A stretch of 64,000 nucleotides of DNA from Todiramphus chloris collaris (lineage: Eukaryota > Chordata > Aves > Coraciiformes > Alcedinidae), in the NCBI GenBank assembly GCA_025345505.1, contig JANVCC010000021.1, positions 31,067,365 through 31,131,364 of the forward strand, written 5' to 3'. Below are positions 12,347 through 26,765 of this stretch, piece by piece. The notes under the pieces were generated by a model, which saw only the letters and a program-made list of their open reading frames with translations, had not been told where the DNA came from and searched no databases. Position 1 is the stretch's first letter. Each line of letters opens with the position of its first letter. A program made the translations under genes and the position numbers.

Positions 12347-15300
12347 AGAAAAAAACAGGCACCCCTTAATGTACAGTTATGTCTAACTTTGCTTTAGAAG
12401 TTAAGTCACTGTGACTTAAGTGAATGTCATTATATACATAGTTATTCAAGCTGAAACTGTCCTTGGCAGTACTGTACAGGGCAATCTTTCCATAAGAATA
12501 AACAATTGTTGAACAATTTCTCCAATCTGTTAAGCACAACCATTTTTTTTTTTTTTTTGGCATGAGGCATGCATATTTCTCTCATGATTTTTTTTCTTCT
12601 TTATACAAAAGTTTATAAATGTTTATCAAGGACAAATGTGAATAGACCTCATTTTGGTGTCTTTATGAGTCTCTTTTACACTGTTTCAGCACAGTCAGTT
12701 GTTAACAGTTCCTTTAATAACCTGAATTCCAAGCAAGTTTCTCCCTGAGAAAGGCCACACAAAATCTATTAGTATTTACGGACTTTCAATACCAGCACTT
12801 CGCTGCTCACAATGCCAAAATTTTATGTCTTTGTCATATGCAGAATTACAGCAAGTTATTTCCCACATGGAGAAACTGGGTAACAGGAATCCTTAGGATA
12901 ATCAGTATATGTTCCTCTGGCATAAGCATGGATTAAAAGTGTTCAGGAAACTTACCGCACTACAATGCGGTTTTCATTCCATGCACTTTTCACAAGATCA
13001 CTTGTAGCTACATGCCACAGAGGATCTCTTAAGCACTCAAGCCAAATATTGAGATATACATAACAAAGTTTCATGAGGTAGACAGTATGGTTTCCTCTGA
13101 ATAATTTAGCTTGACCTTTTGTTGTGTGGCTTGACCTGGTTCCTACCACTATTAGTGGAGCACACCTCAGCTCCTGTCTGGACTGGGAATCTGCATTTCC
13201 TGTCAATGGCAACCAGGATATATAGGGCTGCTGTCCATCTCAGTGCTCATCCTAGAATAGGCACGACAAAGGAAATAAATTGAACATGTAGATAATTCAG
13301 GTTTTTTTAAATATATGTAAACAGGAAAAAGACAATCAGCAGTTTAAACAATCTACTAAAATGAAATATGGTGGTTTGATTGGAATGAATATGATAAAGA
13401 AAGTGAGATTAAATCAGAAAACTTTCTAACAATCCACTTTCCTTTACTATTAAATTTTTGAAGGCCAAGTAACTGTAAGATTCTTTCAGGATATTTGTAT
13501 CAAATACCTTCTTGGAAGAATATGTGACATCTGGGTTTTTTTCTGTATATTTCTTTCTAATAAGGAATGACCATTGTCAGTTCAAAAGTGAACTATGTGT
13601 CAAATAGTCTTAAAATGCAAAAGTGAAACATCTTCTGTTCAAAAATGCATTTTTTATGGATCTTTACACTTGAAGTTTTTTGGATTTTCACACCGTAACT
13701 AACAGAGGCTGGGTTAAGACAGGTCAGAAATACTAATGTCATCCAAACAAAAGTAAGAAATCAAGGGCATTCTGCTATATCACTTTTTTAACTCAAAATA
13801 AAGCAATGCTAGAAGAAGCAATCAGATATTCCAATAATGACAGAGATACAGGGGGGAAAAAAATGTAAAAAAAAAGGACATTGTTAATTGTTGCCTGATT
13901 TGATGTTATGTCTAAGAGCATATAGACAGAAGTAACAACAAAAGGAGAAAAAATTAAAGAACTTTGCTTCTAAGGTTTTTTATTCACACAAAGGCAAAGG
14001 TAACTTTTTTTAAAGTGATTAGTTAAACAGTATTGAGGAGACTAAATAAAGGACATTTCAGTAAAAAAGCAGCAGATTTTGAGTTCTTTATTCAGATTTC
14101 TTTAATGAGACCCAGGTTAACTCCTTACCCAACTTAACTTTTAATGTGGTGAATCATCTTCATGTGGTTAAAGAGCCAAATCAAAATTACTGTTTCCTGT
14201 CTTTAGCCTCTACTCCCCTCACTATGTATTCTGCAATATATTTTCACTTTGTGAACAACTGTTTTGGAAAATAAAAATTGCTTTTTACACATGGCAAAAT
14301 CTGTGACACTACACTGAGAAAAAAATGTTTAAGTCTTGCCCTTTCAAGCATCTGTCAGAATGGTAAATTTTAAGAAGTATTCATTTTTAATATATATTTT
14401 ATTTGCACATGCATAGACACACATGCACACACTGCAATAAAGAAAAAAATGCTCATAGAATAGAATATTGTAAAGATAAGCACTGATATTTATAAAATTC
14501 CATTATGGAAGCTGCCTATGTAGTTTTCATTTAATCTCCTTGTGCAAACTTGTTATATTTTGTCTTTATTTGTGTAATTTACATTGTTATATTTATTTGC
14601 ATTCATCAGAAAGGAAGAGACTGTGCTCAGTTACTGAAAACTGATCAGTATATTGTCTCTGTTTTCTTTTTTTTTCCTGTTTTATATGTAATTCATCATT
14701 TCATTCATTAGAAAATATTAAACTAATTCTGAATATGAAATAAAAAGGTCAGGACCAAAAAAGACATATTATCAATATAAATTCCAAATTATAATACTAT
14801 AAAGTTCAAGTTTTATAGCAAAGAACTGAGATATACAGAAATTCAAAACTTTTCTAATTATTTTGAATGGCCATTCTAAGACACCTCAGACATTATTTTT
14901 CGGGACTGTTTAGCATTTTGTATCAGTAAATAGTGGTAAAATTTAATTGATATTATTTCTGAAATGGAATTTTCATCCACTCAGAAAATATGATCTTCAT
15001 ATTGCAAACCTAGCACTCAGAAAATGATGAACAGACATTTAGAAACTACTTGTCATAAGTAATGATGGTGATGTCTCAGCATCAAACAAGAACTCTGTAG
15101 AAGAAAGAACAGAGTTTGACTAGCTACAAAAAGAAATACAATACTTAGTATGATATCTGTCTTTTTGTCTCTTGCTTGATATACTATACTCATATATTTG
15201 AAGAAACTAAATAGGTGCTACATGAACAAAGTTACCCTAAATGTTTAACCTTGATTCACATGGGAATGAATCCTAATCTAAGCAAGGCAAAGATCCTGTG

Positions 15301-15509
15301 GTAAATTAGACAATGATCATACGTAAAAGCTTAGTAACAATGACTATATTGCTGTGTTAGTATTTGTGTGTCTTCTTAAGTACTTTAAATATACAAACTA
15401 AACAAAAATAGTCTGAATTGCATAAAGTCAGACAGAAAATCAGATTCTTTTCAAGTTAGATTTGTGTTCCTCTTCCACAAATTTATCTAATTACTGTATC
15501 ATTTCTGTA
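12313..15509. other. AT-rich interval, no gene seen
   Basis: Contains a T17 run at 12543-12559 and ordinary AT-rich sequence. No transposon, RNA gene or domain-bearing frame was recognised. Confidence 0.5.
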
Positions 15510-15960
15510 AGCTAGTTTTCACAAGTTCCTATGACAATGTACTCCACAGTTCTTAATGATGCATGAGGAGTAACCTCTCTTAGATCGTTTTGAAATAGAC
15601 TATACTTTCCCCTTCTTAATTTGACTTCATGAAAATTAGTGCTCGTATTTTTGAGAAAAAGCAACTATTTTCCTGTTCACTTTTTTTGATGCTACAGATA
15701 TTTTTATAAAACTTTACCACCTCTCTCCTGTATTTTCTATATTTGTGTCCCCATCTATAGGTTGCTCCTTATACAATACTTTTTTTTTTTCTCATACTTT
15801 TGGGTATTTTTTGTTACTTTTCTGAGGAACTTATACAGTCCCACTAAAAGTTTCTTGAGACGTGATGACCAGTAATGCACAATTATTTAATACATAGCCC
15901 TAGTAGGAAATTGTACAATGGTCTAATTATATTTTCTGCAGTGTTCAATATTATAGTTCA
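15510..15960 (-). mobile_element. Ancient CR1/L3-like LINE relic
   Basis: Read in reverse complement orientation, this stretch follows the order of landmarks of very old amniote CR1/L3-like LINEs. It has a 'gttcctatgacaatgtactc' start and a 'ttcttaatttgacttcatg' region. A block near 15713-15770 corresponds to the 'tttataaaactttaccacct' segment, and a block near 15861-15880 (cgtgatgaccagtaatgcac) corresponds to the conserved 'gtgaccagaactgcacac' segment of CR1 ORF2 antisense. Divergence is very high and no frame survives. The identification rests on collinear weak matches recalled from the family, so boundaries and subfamily are uncertain. Confidence 0.5.
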
Positions 15961-15992
15961 ATATGAATTTTAAGTCTTCAGTCACTTTCATC

Positions 15993-16010
15993 CTTACTTA
16001 CATAAGTAAG
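15993..16010. repeat. Short inverted repeat
   Basis: CTTACTTA and TAAGTAAG face each other across a 2-base spacer, with another ACTTACTT nearby. No function is apparent. Confidence 0.7.
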
Positions 16011-19000
16011 TACTTTCATACTTACTTCTATAAATATCTTTGTATCTTTAGAAAGTATTTCTCTTGTCTTGGTGAGAGACCTGGGAGGAGCCAATGGAAT
16101 TTAAAAATATCTATTTTCTGCCAGTCTATTGCCATCTCAGTGTTACCCTCTGTCCTCGCAACAAAGTTTCCTGTTTCTCTCTGTGTAATACCCAGTATTC
16201 ACAGAATAACAACACAGTATAAATAGCATAGGGAATGGTTTTAATTTCCTGATAACATCTGTGATTGTGATCATCTTTAATACTGTGAGTTTTCCACTAA
16301 TTCCAATGGATACGTACAAATGTTTGTAAGGACTGATCTCATGGGTGTCTCTGCATGTTCTGAAATAACAGTCATAAAGTGCAATGTCTAATTTCATACC
16401 TCGTTTGTTAGTTTTTCTGTAAAAGATGTTAAGTACTATTACATGCAGTTTAAGAATAACTTCAATGAGTACTGGAAAATGCGAAGAATAAGTCAGGGGC
16501 TTCTTACAAGTTTTCTTTACTGAAAGGCTTTGTTTCCTTCTGTGTCCCACAGCACAGGGCGAGATTTTTTCAAGTATGATTGTATAGAACTTCCCTTATT
16601 TATGTCACACATAAACAACACATTTTAAACTACAATGTATTTAAGCAATATGTATCCTTTTCTGGTTCTAAGTTTTTGAAGCTAAACCGCTGTATGACTA
16701 CTAAATCTTACATATAAAGCAAAATTTCCTCTATCTGCCAGTAAGAATGCTAGAACACTGTACAATGATGAGAGAAGATGTATTTCTATAGTACAGAAGA
16801 ATAAAAACATTCAGGGTAGCAATATTGAAAAGAAAACATTTCAAGAGCAGACAATCTGTACAATTAAAGCAGTTAAATCTAATGGAAACACAAAAACATG
16901 TAACAATATGTTAGGGGGATATGGTCTGTTTCTAATGAATCTGTAATAATTACACAACTGGTGTTTAACATACAGAACTTCAACAGAACAGAAATTACAA
17001 AATTAAAATGTGTAATGAACATCTTAAAAAAAAGTAGATAAGGAAAAAAAAAAATACTCCCCCCAAAATAGTGTAAGGCTGTTCAGCAGAGGATACCTCA
17101 TTATTTCTCTTCAAGTCCGTTTCTTTGTATTTTATAAAGATCATATTTTTCTTGTTGAAATGAAGATTTATTTTTATTTATTATTTTTTAATGGAAAAAT
17201 AAAGATTTTAATGTATTCTGAAAAATACTTTCATTCCTTAGAAATCTGTCACCTTGAACAGTGAAACATTGCTAATTGTGCTTAAAGTCCTACAGGCTCT
17301 TCAAACTTTACTTGAAGTTTACAGACAATTTTTAGTTTGTGCATTTTCACACATTTTCCATCCCTCTTCAGTGATGGAAATGTCTACTGCCAAAATATTG
17401 TGGAAATGACTTTTAAAAAATTCTATAGAGATTTTTCTGTGGGTTTGTTTTTCAAGCTGATGTTATATCTACTTTAAAACATCTTCTATACTCTCTTTTA
17501 TTAATAGTCTTTATTACTTAATACACTTATTTAGATAAGATTCACTGACAGGATAACATATTTTTAAGAGCCCAGAAAAATATTTAAGTTAGCCCTGAAT
17601 TGCAGAGATACAGATAACTAAATCTGTATATCTACTCTATAAGTATGTATAGAACAGAAAAGTTTCTAAATTCACCCTAGTCATATTAATCACATCTATG
17701 TTTGGTGAGGTGAATTGTTCTGTAGAGTGAGTGTATAGACTATAAGGGGGCTTCAGTTGCCTAAACATTAGACATTTACTGTCTTTTTAGGTGTCCTGGG
17801 ATATCTGACCTGGCTAGAAGGTTATGATGCATGCAGTGATCCAAATAATGCTCTGTAGTGTTGTGTCAAAACTTGCCAGACATTTGCAATGTTTCAGGTG
17901 TCAAAAAGAGTCTAAAATGACAATATATGTTTATAGCGGGAGTTTAGGTATTTGAATCCCAGGCCAAATCCTATTTCTAGATCTTAATTTAGCTTTATAT
18001 TCATAAGGGTATAGTGTCATTTGAGTTGACCTCTGGTGTCCTGGATGATCTTCAGGTGCTGTTACAGAAAGTCCTGGGTCTCTTCTAGTCTAGTGTAGTG
18101 AAGTAAAGCCTACCCAGAAGCACAGAGAAGTAAGTCCTTGCCTACTTCTATAGCTAGATTTATATAGTAGAATCTAAAAAAAGGAAATAAACTAATTTTG
18201 TTTTGTTTTATTATGAAACTGTTGTTAATATTATACATATATATAAGACATTTGAATCAACAGCCTTTGGGGACTGGGAAGGGACACACATATGGGGATA
18301 TATAGAAGGTTGATCTTTAGGTAGAGATGCTACATACTCAAGTAAGGCTGACAGCCATGACTTGACAGCTTGCATGGTCATAATAAACATCTTGTACCTT
18401 TAGGTCAACCATGCTGACGTGTAGAGCGGGGTCGCCAAGGCTTTGACTGCTGTTACTGTGTTTTCTGTGTATTGTAGAATAGAAATCTGAGAAGAAAAAT
18501 TGCTATCCACTTGCTATCTATATCTGCTTAGTAAGTAAGTTTTAATTTATATGTCACTGAGTGTCATGATTCAGTTCTTATATTTCCCATGACATGCCTG
18601 TATAATATGTTTCAGCAACATAAGGCTGAAAATCTTAAACATCCTTGAACATCCCAGAATATTTCAAATGGTGCTAAACACTTACACATGGGCAACCAAA
18701 CTAAGTTCCTAAATACCCTCAATATTGTTGACAGGATACCAAACCTCATAGTTTACATTAACTTTTAGTGAAAATTATCTCAAAATGGACACTTTTTACC
18801 TGTCAATAGTAGCACTTTGGAAATATATAAAAGAACCATACACCTACATTCTCAACTGTTTTTCTAGTAGTAAGGAACATACACTACATTTGGGATATTT
18901 CCAAATAGCACTTTACCTCAAAAGATACAATTTAAAGTAAAATGTAAGTCAAAGAGTGAACAAATCTGTGTAATTCTTCTGCCTGTGTAAGCCAGTTAGG

Positions 19001-19989
19001 AGATTAGGGCTTTCAGAGGTGGAAGAATAGACTTCTGTCACCAAGGAATATCAGTAAAGTCATTCTTTTGTTTTAATCTTTTAATTTTCTACAGTCAGCT
19101 TTAGCAAATATGGAATTTAACCTCTTTGTTTTCTGTCCTATTATGAATGTGTCTGTTGTGACAAGCTAAAGAAAAACAACTTAGAGTACAGGCACTTTAT
19201 AAAAGTTTCAAACATAATCAGAAATTGATGTAGCTCATTGAAGCACCAATTTAACAATTATTTGTAATACTATTAAGATTTTCAAAATACCTAATTTAAG
19301 GTAATTTTCTTAAATGTTTCTTCTTTCTTAAAAATTGCTTCTTCATAGCTAAGGAAGAAATCCGATCACTCACCTTCAAATCTAAAGCAAATACTAACGT
19401 GTGACTTTTTTCTAATGCCTTTTCTCAGCTAGAAGTTTAAGCTTTCCTTCTTTTTACCTTTTCATCACGTTGCAAATTCAAGGTATTTTTTTGTAGAAGT
19501 CAAATGAGTGCATACTGAATTCAAACCCTGGAGATGTGTACTTTTCATTTTTACTGAATCATTTTTCTTCAGGGGTCTAGCATCTGTAAATTAATTCAGA
19601 GAAACTGAAGGGTAATTCTTTTTACAGTTATATACTTCTGTCCAAGTCAAAGCCTTACTCTAAAGTAATCTTAACATTTGTGAACAAATAATGAAAACTA
19701 ACCTGAATATACAGTTTTATTACAGATAAAATAATTCTTGCTTGACAGAGCATTATCCAGTAGAGATGTGGTATTTTGCATGAATGCTAAGTGAAGAAAT
19801 AGTTATGTCTAATAGGAACTGCTATTCTGATCAAAAGAAAAGTGTTTCAGGAAATGGTAATGAAAATTAGAAGGAAAAAAAAAAAGGAGAAAACTGGTTG
19901 CTTACCTCACAGAGAGAAAACTAAGGGCAGATGTCAGCAAAAATACAAATAATAGAGATAACGTAGAAATAGTATCATTAATTGATTGT

Positions 19990-20055
19990 TTCTGTTCTTG
20001 TTTCTTGTTTCTTGGTTTTTTTGGGTTTTTTTTGTTTGTTTTTTTTTTTTTTTTT
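19990..20055. repeat. T/G-rich low-complexity tract
   Basis: Repeated TTTCTTG/TTTGTTTG units running into a T17 run. Confidence 0.85.
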
Positions 20056-22137
20056 AAAGAGAGATTTAAAAGACCACCAGTAAAGCAAAAATCAGCAAAC
20101 TAAATACAGATTAAAGGGAAATTTGAATTTTGTTCACATTACATGTCATGGAATTTCCACTGAATGACCTCTAAATAAAAGTGTTTATACTAAGAGAGGA
20201 CTTGAACTGGTAAAGGAATAACACTTGTAGTTAATACAAATTTTGATGTTTCTAGCATATAGAGAGTTCAAATATGAATGCCAGGAAAATAGAGAGTGAC
20301 AAGAAAGTAGATTATTCCATATCAATTGAATATATCCATGTATCTTCACTGGAGAATCTAATTCTGATTACCTCACTAGATAATATTATGTGTTAGGCCT
20401 GTGTTTCATTGACATAATTATTCATATGAGAAAATAGGAGATGAGGCTGGAAATAGAATTTTCTAGTATTAGCTAGGCTGCTGTTAGAGACTCACCTATT
20501 TAGAAACCAGATATATATTTGAAAAGCATGTTCTTATTTTTGTACCACTTTTAAGAGAATACATTCAATAGAACAGTTTGTGGAACTTCTATAAATAGAA
20601 GCCACAGATCTATGAGTAACTTCAATTAAATTAAAATTACCTGAAATTAATTCTTTAAAATTTATAATTTTCAGTATTAAACAATTTGTATTGTAGAAAC
20701 TGACCACTGTTTTCTTCAAAGAGAAATTTAGAAATTTATTTTGTCCTCCAATCAGCCCAAAAGTCTTAGTCGCAAGCATTTCTTTTCTTGTTTCTGATAA
20801 TGACATGTATGTCACATAAATGTGACATGAAAATGAAGACAGAACATTACACCAGGTTTTCAATTAATCTATATGTCAATTATAAACATAGGTCCTATAA
20901 TGTTTTTGTTATCTAAATACTACTTGCCCATTCCTGAGCAAGACAGTGAAAAATGGTATGCTTGATGGCTACTATAGTTTAAATATATATATTTCATACA
21001 TCTATGTTAAAGAGTAGAAGGAACAAATTATAACGCTCAGTTCATTTTGATCATTCTTTTGTTAACCTCATTTTGTGTCTACTTTTTTCTTAAGTGTGTC
21101 CAAAAATTTAATTTAAAGTTTCATAAACAGCTTGGGCACTGCCACTGCTGCCTGAAAACTGAAAGAAGCATATTACACATCATAATTGACTTAAAATAAA
21201 TGGAACACAATTGGATTTGCCTTATTGAATTTACATAAAGTAGTTAAATTTACCTAAATCTTCATAATTACAATATGGCATGTTTTGAAGTACAGAAATT
21301 AAATCTACTTCACAGATGCCATTTATTTTAGATTTTGCATAGTTCTTTATCTTCTAATCTGTTCTTTTGAAATACCTTCTCTTTTTTTTTTTACAAAGTT
21401 GATTACATGCAGTTAAAGTAAATTAATGAAAAATACCTCCCCCCCGCCCCCAAACAAATGCAAATACGGCAATCTTTCTGTAAATTGGCTATCTGATACT
21501 GAAATTAAATAAAGCAATTGAATAGCCTGACTCAGCCATGTAGTAAGATGATTGTATTTGAAAGAGTATGCAGATGCACATAAAAACTAACATTGATTAT
21601 CAGTTTGCTAATTAAAATTCTTTTGCTCATAGAGTACTCTGCATTCATGGATACATCTCAGACAGAACCAAGCTGGTCCAATAATTAAGATTTTATATTT
21701 CTACTCCTTAGTTGTTTACTATAACCCTTTAATTGTACAAAGGGGATTCTCATTAAATGCTGAGCATGCAAAAGATTCAAGATATCTTACTACTTTCTAT
21801 ATTGGATAGTCTGATTTTTAAAGAATACCATGTATCCCTCAGCATTGATGGTAAACAGAACTCATGTAAAAACTTCACCTTCATCCATCCTTCATGTTAA
21901 GCTTGATATCTCAAAATCTACTCAGATAACCCAAAATGTTTTATGTTCTGCCCTATGTCCTGTTTATTTCTTTTGTTTTCTTTCTTCTTTTTATGTATCT
22001 TTGGTTTTATGACTTTTTCTTAAATAAAAATTCTTATTTTCATTGTCTTCTGAAAGCAAGCAAAATCTAGATCCTTCTGATCCTCTTACTCTTCTAGATT
22101 CCAATTCCATAACTGAGTTTTACTTGTCATTGAAAGG

Positions 22138-22157
22138 AAAAAAAAAAAAAAAAAAAA
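22138..22157. repeat. Poly-A tract (A20)
   Basis: An uninterrupted A20 run followed by CACACC. No polyadenylation signal lies just upstream. Confidence 0.9.
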
Positions 22158-23699
22158 CACACCACTATTTCCAATCTAATAGCTTAAGAACCTGGGTTGT
22201 TTCAGAATCTATAGTTGGAAACTATAGCATTTTGGAGAGAAAAACTGTTTCTTGAACTTGCAAAATCACCTGGAAACAAATAGGAAGTAAATTAAGTACA
22301 CCAAACTCTGCACAACATGCACCTTGCACAGTGTTTCTAGGTGAAAAGGTTCACTTGAGAGAAACATGTAATGATTCACATGAAGTTTTGGTTATTACTT
22401 GTGCTTGGATTACATTCTTCTGGTTGCCTGCATTAGAGATCTAACCTTTACTATATGGCTTTTAAGCATTTAGTATTTATTCACTTGGAAATATAAAGAA
22501 AATAGATTTTTTTATAAATGAACACCTGTTCTTCTCTTGCAATTAAAATATGTTTAGATAAGCACCGTATCAGCCACTATTTTGGCAGCATCTGATTAAT
22601 TATCTTTCTCAAAACCCAACTATTGTATCTCAAAATTGTCATTACCAATCAGCAACTTTACCTAAAAGTTAGTAGGAGATTTTCCATTGGCTTGAACGAC
22701 TTGAATGGTTGCTTTCTATGAAATATATTTATAGTTGGCTGTTGACATCCAAACAAAGTCCCTCTCTTCACATAGAAGCTTGATTATAATCAAACAAGGG
22801 TAGTTACATGTACTAAAATCATTATAAAATTAGCTAATAAACTTGTCTGGCACAACGTATATATTTAATGATGTTACACAGTGCTTCATCTTTATTTAAA
22901 AAAAAGTAGTTGTATGTTAAACTAAATATTTTAGCATTCATCAGAACAAACACATTTGTCTGTCTGTTTCCCCAAACAGGAATTTGCTTATATTTATTTT
23001 AATAAATATAATTGATATTAATAATATTTTAATTAGAGTCACATATTGTTACAAGTAGTTTTCTCTATTATTTAGAAAAAAACCACAAACATCCACCACA
23101 GGGCCGTATATCAACATCTGTGAGTTAAACAGAAAGCTAAGACTCTTTTTCTTCGTATTACTACCAGCCCACTTGATGCATACCCCCTGCATCACAGCAT
23201 AAGCAAATAGTTTTGTGTTATCGTTTCTCATTGTCTGTAATCTTGATGTGTCTTGAAAAAAATCACTGTAAATTCTACATATTTACACATCCTTAAGAAT
23301 CTAACCTTAGTACCTATCCAAAAGCATATATACAGAGGTCAGGGAAAGAGTCTAGAGATTTTAGGTGTCTCAAACAAAAAGCATCAGAAACTTAACTGCA
23401 CTTTTAAGTCCTAACCCTTGATACTGCCATGATGTTAAGTGCTACAGGCCCACTGTATGACACTGAATGAAAACTGAAAAGGGACTGGGAACAGTTTGTG
23501 GGACTGTGGACATTCATTATAGCCTTTTATTAAAATTGTATCTGGAATTATTTTCACAGAATGTTCACTATACCATTAAATGTTCAGTACTGATGATACA
23601 TACAGACTTAATGATTTTTATCCCTTTAGGTTTACAGCGTTAGAATAACATGAAATTCAAATAATCTTTGACAAAGGAATATGCTGTTAAATGATCTAA

Positions 23700-23930
23700 C
23701 TGTCAGCAGGATGAGAAAAGAAGTAAACGCGTGGACATGCTGATAGTGATTTCCCACAGCCTGATCCTTTATGGATGAACTAGTTCTATTCCAGTCTGAT
23801 TACTCTGTCATTCACTAGAGCCTATCTTGTCTGCTGCTGTCACGCTTGTTCTTTGACATTAACAATAAGATTAGCACCAGCTCTGACTGTCACAACACCA
23901 GCCAGAGCCTAGAAAGATACCAGGGACCTT
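23700..23930. promoter_or_regulatory. Candidate conserved noncoding element (speculative)
   Basis: A patch of balanced, non-repetitive sequence inside AT-rich DNA. It contains dense motif-like words: AACAAT (SOX-type) at 23861-23866 overlapping TAAGATTA (homeodomain-type) at 23866-23873, plus GCTGTCA and CTGTCAC words. It has no CR1 or LTR similarity and no convincing reading frame. The call is an inference from composition only. Confidence 0.2.
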
Positions 23931-25584
23931 GCTGTTTTACAATTAAACTTAAAGACAGACCTTTAAATCTGTGCCTCTGGGCAATGATTCTCAACATAGG
24001 CTTAGGGCAGAATATTGAATTCCATTTGGAAAGGTGAACATCAGCATTGTTTTGGTAGTTCGCAGCTTAAATCCTTGAGATATGTATATAATTTGCATGA
24101 TTGATTTTATTATGTGATTATCTACTGTGATTAATTTATAAAATGCATATTTTCTTTCATCATAATTGTTCCCTTCAATTTATCAGTGTGTAGAACTCCC
24201 TTCTTATGATTCATATAAATAGAAATTATTGAGTACTTTTACAATTGAAAAATTTTAATTTACTATAATGTGACTGTCAATAGATGCCATCAGTTTCTTC
24301 CAACACTTACACAGATGTCCCCTTAGGACAGTAAAGCAAATTTATATATCCAGTAAAGGTAAAGGGTAGAATTGGATGCTTCCTTAGATGTCTTGAGAAA
24401 ATGATGTGTTGTTGAAAATTAAATAGCTATGACAATTAACTCAAGCAAAGAGTACACATGAAAGATAAACTGGTAAAATAATCTGTGCTGGAAGCCATAG
24501 TCTCATAATTTATTTAAATATAGCTCCTATTTCAGATATTACAAAATCTAACTTTCAAAATATTATGCATTGATATTTGGCATAAGGAGGATTTATTCTT
24601 TATCCAGTGAGAAGGATATCAGATTAAATGTTGCTTTTTAATTATTCCAGCCTTTTTGTTTGGATTAAATATAAATATATGAATGATTTGTGTTTCATGG
24701 TTCATCTTAATATATTTGGAATTCTAGTATGTATAATTCTTGTTTTGTCATAGAGGTTCTACTCCACTATTAAAGACAAACACTATAATAAAAATGTTTA
24801 GTACTAATAAACTGGTGATCATAGAAAGACAAAAAAATATTAAATGTGTCAGATTATAGATACAAAAGTAACCCATGGTTTCCTTCTTTCTCAGTGTGAA
24901 GTTTATAATGGTCTCTCTATGTCTTTTTTCAGGTCCCTGAGGCTAATAATAAATTATTTATCAAGCAGCACTTGCAGGCGTAATGTTATTTAATACCTCA
25001 CTTTCGAAAGAGAGGTACCTGACTGAGCAAAGTGGCCTCTCATGGCACGGAAGACTCTGTTTATTGTCTTCAAATGATTCACCAAATTTCATTTTGGTCT
25101 ACAAATGTACAAAACAAACACAATTCTACCCCTTATTGCATCTTCAAGCAACAATTTTCCAAGCTGAAAACTTACCATTTTTATAACCTAAAGATTAAAT
25201 AAAACTCTTTGACTCCTCAGAAGATTATATCTTGTACAAGTGACTAGAAACACAGTTTCAATATTCTAATTTTAAATATTGAGGGAATGAGGCTAGCTTG
25301 ATAAAACTTTAATCCCATTTTCGAAAACATTAAATAGTTCAGGAAAATTCAGGGAGCATCTTTAATCTTCAAATAAATTGGCATAATTGTCATTTCTGAA
25401 TACAAATAAATTATTTTTTTCCTGTGCAACTTCACTGAAAGCCTTTTTTCATCTCAGCCTAATGGACTGTTACTCAGAGATTCTACATGTTAATCAGCTG
25501 CCCTGATATATCTAGCTTCTATATCTATGTCTACTTCTGCTGTTTCTAGAATAAAAATATAAAGATCTAATCAGATTTCCTTTC

Positions 25585-25677
25585 CAAATAAAATAAAATA
25601 ATAGACTAAAATTAAACAAATAAAATAAAATACAAATATAAAATTATAAAAGAAAATAAAATATAAAATAAAATTAG
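25585..25677. repeat. AAAAT-type microsatellite, imperfect
   Basis: Imperfect repeats of AAATA/AAAATA over about 90 bases. Confidence 0.9.
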
Positions 25678-26765
25678 TAACATAGGAGAAGTTACACAAA
25701 GTGAATTGTTTTCCTAGATCTTTCAAGTAAAAGTTTAGAGACTTCCAGAAATATTTATTTTTAACAGGTTAAACTGCTTTTCTCATTAATAAGAAAAATA
25801 TGATTTGGCTAAAAAATGAACCCTTGAACTTGTCTCAGGGTGATGTGCTAAGAAATTGGAATAATTGTATTTTACTGAGAATTTTTCTGAAAGCTACAGG
25901 CTTTCAAATCCCACAAGTGGTACCTCATTTACAATCTGATATCCTCTAATTATAGTATATCTTGTCTTAAGAAATTTAATTTTCCTGAGGCACAGGAACT
26001 AGGTTTCAAAAGAAAAGAGAAATTTAGTCTTTAAGCACGAAAAAAAAAAATACTGCAGGTTTTTCAAAACACACAGAAGAAGTGAAACTACAGCACTTTG
26101 TAAGAAACAAGACGGATGGAGGATTTTTCAGTGGAAACATACAGCTCCATTTGACTTGTTCCCTGGTTAGTAATACCTAACAACTTCTCATCTTATCAGC
26201 TATGGTAAACACACATGTGTCATCAGCCTAGTTTTCATGATGATTCATTGTGAGCAATTAACTACTGTAACTCAGATGGTTGAATTCTAATCCATCACTC
26301 TGTTGTGACATTGTATGCAGTATGTAAATTCATAGAGAAGACCAGGATTCAGATCCTATATCTCTGGATTTAAGTGTCTACAAAATCTGTTTGGCTTTGT
26401 CCTAAATGTAAAACATTTGTACAATGTATGAAAAGTTGAGTATGTTTCCCATACATCTTTGAGAAGGTAGCTCTGCATCATTCCTTAGTCAATGTTCTCA
26501 TTACAAGAATACAATTATATTCCTTCTACCCTTTTCTTTTTGTTCTTGAGAATTTGCTATTTCTGCCTGCACAGTGAAACTACCAAAACAACCAGTCTTC
26601 TAATTCCTTACCCAAGGATAGCCATTTTTGTTTGGTAGCAAAAGATGTTATAGATGTTAACTTCTATGCTGAAGTCAATGTTGCTGCTGTGTTTTAGACA
26701 GATTGGTAATGACACAATTCTGGTGTGGATATTTGAAACTGTGATACTGAGCTTTTTCGCTACGT

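Larger units (their letters stand above)
15961..26765. other. Long AT-rich interval without recognisable transposons or genes
   Basis: About 10.8 kb in which I recognise no CR1, LTR, coding exon or RNA gene. It holds T/G- and A-rich low-complexity tracts (19990-20055, 22138-22157, 25585-25677) and a short inverted repeat at 15993-16010. The near absence of recent insertions contrasts with 26.8-58.7 kb. A candidate conserved noncoding element is noted at 23700-23930. Confidence 0.45.

Noticed and set aside
16143..16550. 135-codon minus-strand frame
   Set aside because: No recognisable motif, AT-rich codon content typical of chance frames, no splice context.
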